From positions 1-11,887 of the forward strand of contig JAKURS010000027.1 of the NCBI GenBank assembly GCA_022449705.1: a stretch of DNA of 11,887 nucleotides, given 5' to 3'. How positions within the stretch are numbered: the first letter of the stretch is position 1; each line of letters begins with the position of its first letter. The translations under genes were made by a program, and so were the position numbers. Origin of the DNA: Candidatus Poseidoniia archaeon. GTDB taxonomy: Archaea > Thermoplasmatota > Poseidoniia > MGIII > CG-Epi1. The notes beneath the pieces are model-generated. The model was given only the letters and a program-made list of their open reading frames with translations. It did no database searches and was not told where the DNA came from. Of the stretch, positions 6,625 through 11,887 are shown in pieces.

Positions 6625-7448
6625 TGGCTACGCGCGGCGCAGCCGTGCTGCTGGCACTGCTGCTCCTGCCGGCCGTGCCCGCCAGCCTGCCCGATGACGC
6701 GCCGGAGCAACGGCTGGCGCTGGTCGAGTATTTTACCGCGACGTGGTGCCCGCCCTGCGTGCAGGGCGACCTGGCACTCGAGGCGGTGGCCGACATGGAC
6801 GATGTAGCGGTGCTCGCCTACCACCCGCTCGAGGACGACCCGTTCGGCTCGCCCGCTATCGAGGAGCGACTGGAGCTCTACGAGGTCACCGGCTTCCCGA
6901 CCTTCGTTATCAACGGCGGCGGCCGGCTCGAGGGCGCCAGCAGCCAGTCGGGCACCGAGGAGCAATACCGCCAGCTCTTCGCGGCGAACCCCCCGGCCGA
7001 AGGCGTCGGCGTGCGCGTCGCCGCACCGCAGGTCGCCAACGGCAGCGCAACGCTGGCGGCGCAGGCAACCGGCGCGCTGCCGGAGGGCGACGGCTGGGAG
7101 CTCTGGCTGGTGCTCTACGAGGACCACCGCTACTGGTATGGCTGGGACGGCGAAGGCAACGGCTCGAACGGGATGCGGCTGCACCGCTGGACCGTCCGCG
7201 CGATTGCCGAACCGGAGCCGCTCTCGGCGGAGGCGGTCAACCGCACGCTCGCGCTCGACGCAAACTGGGACCGCAAGAACCTGGGCGTGGTGGCGTTCAT
7301 CCAGAATAACGCGACGCTCGAGGTGCTGGTAGCGGGCTTCAATGGACCGGAGTTTCACCGTGCTGAAGAAGAGCAGCCATTGCCGGCGCCGGGTGCACTA
7401 CTGCCGGTGCTCTCGGTCGCGGCGCTGCGGCGCTGGCACAACCGTTAA
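6624..7448 (+). CDS. Exported thioredoxin-like protein with CPPC active site (Omp28-like layout)
   Basis: The 274-aa product begins MATRGAAVLLALLLLPAVPA, a signal peptide. A thioredoxin fold follows at once: VEYFTATWCPPC with Cys42 and Cys45, and the cis-proline region TGFPTFVING at 89-98. Residues 115-245 form a beta-rich domain (WELWLVLYEDHRYWYGWDGE) resembling the C-terminal part of Omp28-type proteins. The tail has EEEQPLPAPG, a hydrophobic stretch and RRWHNR, an anchor like those of its neighbours. Likely role: thiol-disulphide exchange outside the membrane, perhaps on apocytochrome c or other exported proteins. The frame is open further upstream, to 6474, but that part overlaps the small membrane gene and is not signal-like, so the ATG in the ATGA overlap is chosen. 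Confidence 0.86.
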   Translation: MATRGAAVLLALLLLPAVPASLPDDAPEQRLALVEYFTATWCPPCVQGDLALEAVADMDDVAVLAYHPLEDDPFGSPAIEERLELYEVTGFPTFVINGGGRLEGASSQSGTEEQYRQLFAANPPAEGVGVRVAAPQVANGSATLAAQATGALPEGDGWELWLVLYEDHRYWYGWDGEGNGSNGMRLHRWTVRAIAEPEPLSAEAVNRTLALDANWDRKNLGVVAFIQNNATLEVLVAGFNGPEFHRAEEEQPLPAPGALLPVLSVAALRRWHNR

Positions 7449-7450
7449 AG
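7444..7450 (+). promoter_or_regulatory. TATA-like box of the small anchored Cys protein gene
   Basis: GTTAAAG, centred about 26 bases before the ATG at 7473. It overlaps the TAA stop of the preceding thioredoxin gene. Confidence 0.45.
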
Positions 7451-7472
7451 GCGCGTCCGCGAGACCGCCACC

Positions 7473-7991
7473 ATGCGCCTGCTCGCACTTCTTGCGCTGA
7501 TGCTGCTGGTTCCAGTGGCAGCAGCCGAGGCGAACCACAATCCACAGGAAGTGGACGACGGCGACCTGTTCCAGGCGTGGATTGACGTAGACGAATCCTA
7601 CGAGGAAGTGAAATTCTACGTCTGCACGCTGGCGGAGCCGTTCACCTGCTACGCGCCGCAGAAGGTGCCGCGCGAAGAAGCAGAGGCGAACGGCGGTGGC
7701 AGCTACCGCTACAGCTTCACGCACGAGGTGGACGAGGGGACCTACCCCGGCTACCGCTACGAGCTCTGCACCGGCGACTGCAAGGACAATAACCGCACCA
7801 AGGCGCCCGCCGGCGCCGATGACCAGCAGTACCCGGAGCTGGAGGTCGTGGACCTGAACGACAGCGGCAGCTACTACTTCAAGGTCGAACGCAAGGCCGC
7901 CCCGCCCGCCGAGGAAGAGGACGAAGGGCTGCCAGCACTCGCACTGCCGGTCGCCGCAATCGCGATCGCGTGGGTCGCGCGAAGGCGCTGA
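7473..7991 (+). CDS. Small exported, C-terminally anchored protein with four Cys, unknown function
   Basis: The 172-aa product starts with a signal peptide (MRLLALLALMLLVPVAAAEA). The mature domain is acidic and beta-rich, about residues 25-138. It has four Cys at 51, 59, 99 and 103 that could form two disulphides (KFYVCTLAEPFTC and YELCTGDC). A Pro/Glu linker (APPAEEEDEG) leads to a single hydrophobic segment and WVARRR at the end, a typical membrane or surface anchor with a basic stop. It lies between an exported CPPC thioredoxin and CcmF. It could be a substrate of the thiol-redox proteins or a structural surface protein. No CXXCH haem site is present, so it is not itself a cytochrome c. 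The family is not recognised. Confidence 0.8.
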   Translation: MRLLALLALMLLVPVAAAEANHNPQEVDDGDLFQAWIDVDESYEEVKFYVCTLAEPFTCYAPQKVPREEAEANGGGSYRYSFTHEVDEGTYPGYRYELCTGDCKDNNRTKAPAGADDQQYPELEVVDLNDSGSYYFKVERKAAPPAEEEDEGLPALALPVAAIAIAWVARRR

Positions 7992-8005
7992 ACGCCGGAA
8001 CAGCC

Positions 8006-8013
8006 GTAATATC
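8006..8013 (+). promoter_or_regulatory. TATA-like box of ccmF
   Basis: GTAATATC, centred about 24 bases before the ATG at 8034, just after the stop of the preceding gene. It implies a leaderless ccmF transcript. Confidence 0.55.
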
Positions 8014-8033
8014 ACCCCCGCCTGCACCGTCCG

Positions 8034-10034
8034 ATGAACCCGGGCGACCTGCTGCTGCACCTGAACCCACTGCTGCTGCTGGCGTCGCTGGCTGCCGGGG
8101 CGCTGCACCTGCGCGACGGCGACCCGGAGAAGCGGCTGCTGCAGCGCGTCTCGCTGGGGCTGCTGCTGGGGTCACTGACCGCCAGCCTGCTACTGCTCGG
8201 CTCCTACTTCTACCGCACCGCGCTCGAGTTCGAGTATGTCGCCGACTACTCGGCCATCGAGCTGCCGCTGCGCTACAAGCTGGCGGGCGTCTGGGCCGGC
8301 CGCGACGGGACGCTGCTCATCTGGTGCTGGGCCGCCGCGCTGGCGCTCAACTGGGAGCTGTGGCGCGGCGCGAGCGGTGACGCAGGCGGCAGCTCCGCGA
8401 GCAAGGATGCGCGTCGCCGCGGTGACGCGCACCAGCAACGGGTGCTGGTGCTCTTTGCTTCTGGCATCCTGCTGGCGCTGGCGGCCATCCAGCTGGCGAT
8501 TAACCCCTTCACGCTCTCCGACCCGGTCCCGACCGCCGGGCGCGGGCTGAACCCGCTACTGCAATCGCCCTGGATGACCATCCATCCGCCAATAGTCTTC
8601 ACCGCCTACGGCTTTGCTATCCCAGTCTACGCGGCGGGGCTGGCGGCGCTTGCGGTGCGCGGCGACGCGTGGCTCGATGTGGGGCGCCGCTGGGCCCGCT
8701 GGTTCTGGCTGCTGACGGCCAGCGCGCTGACGATGGGGGGCTACTGGGCCTACACCACGCTCGGCTGGGGCGGCTTCTGGGCGTGGGACCCGGTCGAGAC
8801 AGCGGGGCTGCTGCCGTGGCTGGCGTGCACCACGTTCCTGCATGCGGCGGTGATGGGGAAGCGCAAGCGCCACTATGCGCTGCTGGGACCGCTGCTGGCG
8901 ATGCTGGTGCTGCTGCTGGTGCTGCTCGAGTCGTTCGTCACGCGCGGCGGTATCTGGCTCTCGGTGCACGCCTTCCTGCCGACACAGTCCGAGAGCGCCG
9001 CGCAGCGGTTCATGACCGTGATGGCTGATGACGCGTCGGTCAAGGGGCTGGTGCTGCTGCTCAGCAGCTGCCTGGCAGCGACCGGTTTCACGACGGTGCG
9101 CGCCTACTCGCGCGCGCCGCCGTCCGAGCCGCGGCAGCGCGAAAAGCTTGAAGAGTGGCTTGACGAGGATACTACCTTCTTCGGGGCCATCTACACCCAG
9201 CTGCTCATCCTGACCGTCGCGCTGGTACTGCTGCTGATGGGAGTCAACGGCTACCTGCCCGGCTTCGTCTTCGAGACCAGGCTGGCGCTGTTCATTGCAT
9301 TGCTGGCGGCGCTGTTCACCGTCTACACGCTCCAGCGCTGGTACGAGCCACGACAACTGCTGTTATACTGTATCGCCACCGCCGTTGCGAGCGCCATCCT
9401 AGGGCTACTACTGCTCGGCGCACGCCCCGGCTCATGGATGGCGGGCGCAGCGCTGCCGTGGGCTGCGCTCGCCGGCTACGCGGCGCTGCGCTATCTCTGG
9501 AGCTTCCGCGGGAAGCCGCTGCTGCCGCGGCTGCGCGCGTGGGGGCCGTATATCGCGCACCTGGGCATCATCCTGGTCGCACTTGGCTACGGCGTCTCCT
9601 ACGGTCTCGACCAGGTCGAGACCATCGAGCTGGAGGAGGGCAGCTCGACCGAGGCGGCCGGCTTCACGGTTACGCTCGACGATGTGGTAATGCGCCCCGG
9701 CGACGAGAACCGGCTGGAGGCACAGTTCCGGCTACACCGCGGCGACTCGCTGGTGGTCGACGGCACCGCGGCGCGGGTCAACACCGCCGGCACCACCGAG
9801 TGGCGCACGCTCATCTACCTAGAGCACCACCTGGACCGCGACATCTACGTCACGCTGGACGAGGCGGTCCCCGGCGAGGGCGACCAGCCGAGCCGCGCCA
9901 CGCTCACCGTGCGGCAGATTCCCGGCATCATGCTGGTCTGGACCGGCGCGCTGCTCACCACCGGTGGTATGGCGCTCACAATATTCACCGACTGGGCGCC
10001 GGGGAAGCAATGGCTGCGGAAGGTTGGGAAGTAA
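8034..10034 (+). CDS. ccmF: Cytochrome c-type biogenesis protein CcmF (haem lyase component)
   Basis: The 666-aa polytopic membrane protein is close to the usual CcmF length. It carries the tryptophan-rich WWD signature at about 244-262 (GWGGFWAWDPVETAGLLPW). Other conserved pieces are GRDGTLLIWCW (89-99), GLNPLLQSPWMTIHPP with His184 (171-186), FLHAAVMGKRKRH with His270, and SFVTRGGIWLSVHAF with His312. These His residues correspond to the haem-ligand and quinol-side histidines described for the family. A C-terminal exported domain (about 535-635, beta-rich) precedes the last membrane segment, as in bacterial CcmF. It ligates haem to CXXCH apocytochromes outside the membrane, receiving it from CcmE; no ccmE, ccmA-D or ccmH is in the window. 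A charged loop at 111-135 is Gly/Ser/Arg-rich and probably variable. Confidence 0.95.
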   Translation: MNPGDLLLHLNPLLLLASLAAGALHLRDGDPEKRLLQRVSLGLLLGSLTASLLLLGSYFYRTALEFEYVADYSAIELPLRYKLAGVWAGRDGTLLIWCWAAALALNWELWRGASGDAGGSSASKDARRRGDAHQQRVLVLFASGILLALAAIQLAINPFTLSDPVPTAGRGLNPLLQSPWMTIHPPIVFTAYGFAIPVYAAGLAALAVRGDAWLDVGRRWARWFWLLTASALTMGGYWAYTTLGWGGFWAWDPVETAGLLPWLACTTFLHAAVMGKRKRHYALLGPLLAMLVLLLVLLESFVTRGGIWLSVHAFLPTQSESAAQRFMTVMADDASVKGLVLLLSSCLAATGFTTVRAYSRAPPSEPRQREKLEEWLDEDTTFFGAIYTQLLILTVALVLLLMGVNGYLPGFVFETRLALFIALLAALFTVYTLQRWYEPRQLLLYCIATAVASAILGLLLLGARPGSWMAGAALPWAALAGYAALRYLWSFRGKPLLPRLRAWGPYIAHLGIILVALGYGVSYGLDQVETIELEEGSSTEAAGFTVTLDDVVMRPGDENRLEAQFRLHRGDSLVVDGTAARVNTAGTTEWRTLIYLEHHLDRDIYVTLDEAVPGEGDQPSRATLTVRQIPGIMLVWTGALLTTGGMALTIFTDWAPGKQWLRKVGK

Positions 10035-10041
10035 GGATTAA

Positions 10042-10104
10042 TCAGGCTGGGGGCAGATACTCAAGCTCTTTCAGCGCCGCCCGTGCAGCGTTGCCATCGC
10101 GAAA
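10042..10104 (-). pseudogene. Possible 3' remnant of an unidentified gene
   Basis: One minus-strand frame reads FRDGNAARAALKELEYLPPA and a stop, bounded upstream by a TAG. The residue pattern is that of a helical protein C-terminus and the codons fit the GC-rich host, yet no start or upstream coding continues. It could be a leftover from a rearrangement next to the SRP RNA gene, or simply chance; 20 codons are too few to tell. Confidence 0.25.
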
Positions 10105-10130
10105 CTAGAGACAAGAAAAACTAGAGACAA
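10102..10130 (-). terminator. T-rich terminator region of the SRP RNA, containing a tandem 13-bp repeat
   Basis: Read on the minus strand, the region after the SRP RNA 3' end holds TTGTCTCTAGTTT twice (10130-10118 and 10114-10102) with a TTTTTCTTG run between them. Archaeal termination depends on T-tracts, so this is the likely terminator, possibly duplicated. The repeat also makes it a possible recombination scar. Confidence 0.5.
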
Positions 10131-10457
10131 TCGGGCCCGGGTGCCGAGCCACCGGCGTTGTCGTCCTGGCGGAGCGCCCGCTGCCACACTCCTTCTCCGC
10201 CCCGCTACCCATCCGAGCGTCGGAAGTCCACGGTGGGGCTGCTCCCTTCCGGGCCTGACCCGATTCCCGTGGTGAAGGCCGACGGCCTGCCCTCCGGCAG
10301 ACCGCGCTGACCGCCTGCGACCCCGGAGGACAGGACTTCACGGTCGGATTGCGGATTGGGCGACCCACTGGGTGCGCCGCCGCCGGCTGTCGCCCCCCCT
10401 GAAGGCGATTGGGGGTCACAGGGTACGTCTAGCTCCCCGGCCAAGCTCAGCCCGCCC
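10131..10457 (-). ncRNA. ffs: Signal recognition particle RNA (archaeal 7S)
   Basis: On the minus strand, 10260-10237 reads GGTCAGGCCCGG then AAGGGAGCAGCC, the invariant helix 8 (domain IV) core bound by SRP54/Ffh. It is closed by a CCACGG/CCGTGG stem (10272-10267 with 10233-10228). Upstream, GGTCTGCC-GGAG-GGCAGGCC (10303-10284) is helix 6 with the GGAG tetraloop bound by SRP19. The 5' part contains GTACCCTGTGACC, typical of the archaeal Alu domain. The ends can pair in part (GGGC near 10457 with GCCC near 10132, and GAGC with GCTC), as in archaeal helix 1. The roughly 325-nt size fits archaeal SRP RNA. Exact ends are estimates within about 10 bases. The RNA scaffolds co-translational targeting to the membrane. 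Confidence 0.92.
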
Positions 10458-10471
10458 TCTCGTCAGGACGA

Positions 10472-10479
10472 CTATTTGG
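10472..10479 (-). promoter_or_regulatory. Possible TATA-like box of the SRP RNA gene
   Basis: CCAAATAG on the minus strand, overlapping the stop codon of the 95-aa ORF. Spacing of 26-27 bases would put the RNA start near 10449; helix-pairing suggests a start up to 10457. The match is weak. Confidence 0.35.
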
Positions 10480-10759
10480 AGGTTTGCATGCGGAAAACGC
10501 GCCTCAGACCACGCGCAGAGCCGCGGAACAGCTTCTCTGTCCAGGTCTCCCGCTCGCTGCTGAACTGCTTCATGATGGCGTTGCCGTAGGGCTCGATGGT
10601 CTCGCTCGCAACCGCCGCGTAGCCGTGCTCGTGGATGTCGGCCAGCGTATCACCGTAGTAGCCCAGGATATTCTCGTAGAGCATCTTGCCAGCCACCTGG
10701 GGAGCGGTAACCGCCACCCCGGCCGCCTGCTTGGCGCGCGCGGTCGCCTGTAGCGTCAT
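10472..10759 (-). CDS. Small helical protein (95 aa), unknown function
   Basis: From the ATG at 10759 the frame reads MTLQATARAKQAAGVAVTAP and continues with GKMLYENILGYYGDTLADIHEHGY and a basic end (RGLRRVFRMQTSK). The residue make-up is that of a soluble, mostly helical protein rather than a shadow frame. A GGGAGG Shine-Dalgarno lies four bases before this ATG, the second such site in the window. The frame is open upstream to 10810, with possible starts at 10780 and 10762, but that part overlaps the protein-like end of the FG-GAP gene. It overlaps the meaningless tail of that gene by about 110 bases in another frame. No TATA-like box is seen at the expected distance, so it may have lost its original upstream region or be co-transcribed. 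The family is not recognised. Confidence 0.65.
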   Translation of the reverse strand: MTLQATARAKQAAGVAVTAPQVAGKMLYENILGYYGDTLADIHEHGYAAVASETIEPYGNAIMKQFSSERETWTEKLFRGSARGLRRVFRMQTSK

Positions 10760-11333
10760 CACGCCTCCCAGTTCCAGCATTGCGGGGCTCGAAGAAGTGC
10801 AGTTTTCCACCGGGCGTCACCGCCGCAACATCGAGCCGGCCGTTGCCGTTGAAGTCGCCCAGTGCGGGAGTAGCGAACGCCGCCTCGAAGCTGCTAAAGT
10901 CGCTATCAAGCGAGTTGCCGTCCGCGTCTTCCAGCCGCCCCAGGTCGCGGCGCCACATCAGGTTGCTCCCGACCGGCAGGCCGCCGTCAAAAATCTCGAG
11001 GTAGCCGTGCCACTCGTCATCCTGCTGCCCAGCGGTGACCCACGCCAAATGGCGCACCGAACGGTCGTAGTCGCCGACGACATTGGCCGAAAAATTGCCG
11101 ATGACGCTGCCCCAGGAGATTACTTCCTCGCACTCCAGCGCACCGCTGCAGTCGTCGCCGGGGTCGCCGCGGTCCCAGCTCACGACCGGTTCCCGCCGGT
11201 CAATCGAGCGCTCCATAATGTCGGCGACGCCGCTGTGGTGGTCGTCGCGGCCGAACATCGCCCAGTCAGCCAGCACCGATGGCGACAGCAGCAACATCAG
11301 CGCCAGCGCTACGGCGGTTGCCCGACGGGACAT
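10650..11333 (-). pseudogene. Truncated secreted FG-GAP/PQQ-propeller-type protein
   Basis: The frame codes for 227 aa. Residues 1-22 are a signal peptide (MSRRATAVALALMLLLSPSV). WAMFGRDDHHSG (24-35) is the usual opening of PQQ-like or FG-GAP propellers (compare the W-x-M-F-x-x-D-x-x-H-T/S-G pattern). PALGDFNGNGRLDVAAVTPG (156-175) is an FG-GAP/VCBS calcium-loop repeat, followed by GKLHFFEP (176-183). Beyond residue 183, near 10785, the translation becomes Arg/Gly-rich and featureless (GRRDDATGDRARQAGGRGGG) and overlaps the 95-aa ORF in another frame. Intact family members have several more blades, so this gene has lost its 3' part. The ATG start is 26 bases from a TATA-like box. Type pseudogene is inferred; a short stable product cannot be excluded. 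Confidence 0.75.
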
Positions 11334-11355
11334 CGCGGGCGAGTCCGCTGGCTGC

Positions 11356-11362
11356 TAAATTA
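11356..11362 (-). promoter_or_regulatory. TATA-like box of the FG-GAP gene
   Basis: TAATTTA on the minus strand, centred about 26 bases before the ATG at 11333, in the gap after glyA. The promoter is intact although the gene is truncated. Confidence 0.55.
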
Positions 11363-11416
11363 GAGTGGCGGTGCCTCCCTTCCGGCAGGGGCAGCCTCGA
11401 CCAGCGACGTGCTGCG

Positions 11417-11887
<471 letters not shown>

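Noticed and set aside
6483..7358. Minus-strand open frame of 291 codons
   Set aside because: Antisense to the CPPC thioredoxin gene; long only because high GC content depletes stop codons.
7398..8108. Minus-strand open frame of 236 codons
   Set aside because: Spans the ends of two real plus-strand genes and a promoter; no protein-like features.
8556..9356. Minus-strand open frame of 266 codons
   Set aside because: Antisense to ccmF; Gln/Arg-rich shadow of Leu-rich membrane segments.
10205..10589. Short open frames on both strands at 10205-10444 and 10356-10589
   Set aside because: They lie mostly over the structured SRP RNA; frames are Pro/Gly/Arg-rich and without coding signals.
10686..11363. 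Plus-strand open frame of 225 codons
   Set aside because: Antisense to the FG-GAP gene and the 95-aa gene; no start signal or domain.
11375..11395. CCGGAAGGGAGG on the minus strand, similar to the SRP helix 8 loop
   Set aside because: It lacks the GGTCAG and GCAGCC partners and surrounding stems; only a local similarity.

Overview
The window looks like a chromosomal segment of a GC-rich archaeon, most likely a planktonic euryarchaeon of the Marine Group II/III (Poseidoniales-like) type. Four things point to an archaeon. There is a UPF0147 gene and an archaeal-type phosphopantetheine adenylyltransferase. There is an SRP RNA with both helix 8 and a GGAG-capped helix 6. Nearly every gene has a TATA-like box 24-28 bases upstream of its start codon, the layout of leaderless archaeal transcripts. 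The lineage is an inference from gene content and from the style of the secreted proteins.

Layout. Bases 1-2081 are a minus-strand block: a CoA-pathway gene broken by a single in-frame TAA, a UPF0147 protein, and a large secreted surface protein that runs off the left edge. From 2152 to 10034 everything is on the plus strand: an HMA-DUF4396 membrane protein, a foreign-looking AT-rich lipoprotein gene, a four-helix membrane protein, then a run of exported proteins (Asp-box propeller fused to a TlpA/ResA-like thioredoxin; a 64-aa membrane protein; a CPPC thioredoxin-like protein; a small Cys-containing anchored protein) ending in the cytochrome c haem-lyase component CcmF. From 10042 to the right edge the strand is minus again: the end of glyA, a truncated FG-GAP/PQQ-type secreted protein, a 95-aa helical protein and the SRP RNA.

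The most striking structure is at 2843-3948. The last 35 bp of the DUF4396 gene, stop codon included, are repeated exactly at 3914-3948. Between the copies lies about 1 kb of AT-rich DNA holding one lipoprotein gene with its own promoter. This is the geometry of a site-specific insertion that duplicates and so preserves the 3' end of a host gene, as integrative elements do at tRNA genes. Here the host is a protein gene and the element carries no visible recombinase, so it looks like a cargo-only cassette.

The genes from 4592 to 10034 plausibly form an extracytoplasmic thiol-redox and cytochrome c maturation neighbourhood. Two exported thioredoxin folds (CSIC and CPPC) sit beside CcmF, and three of the exported proteins end in a similar acidic linker, hydrophobic segment and basic tail. 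Two other places look like recent gene decay: the TAA in coaD, and the abrupt loss of protein-like coding in the FG-GAP gene where the small helical ORF begins.
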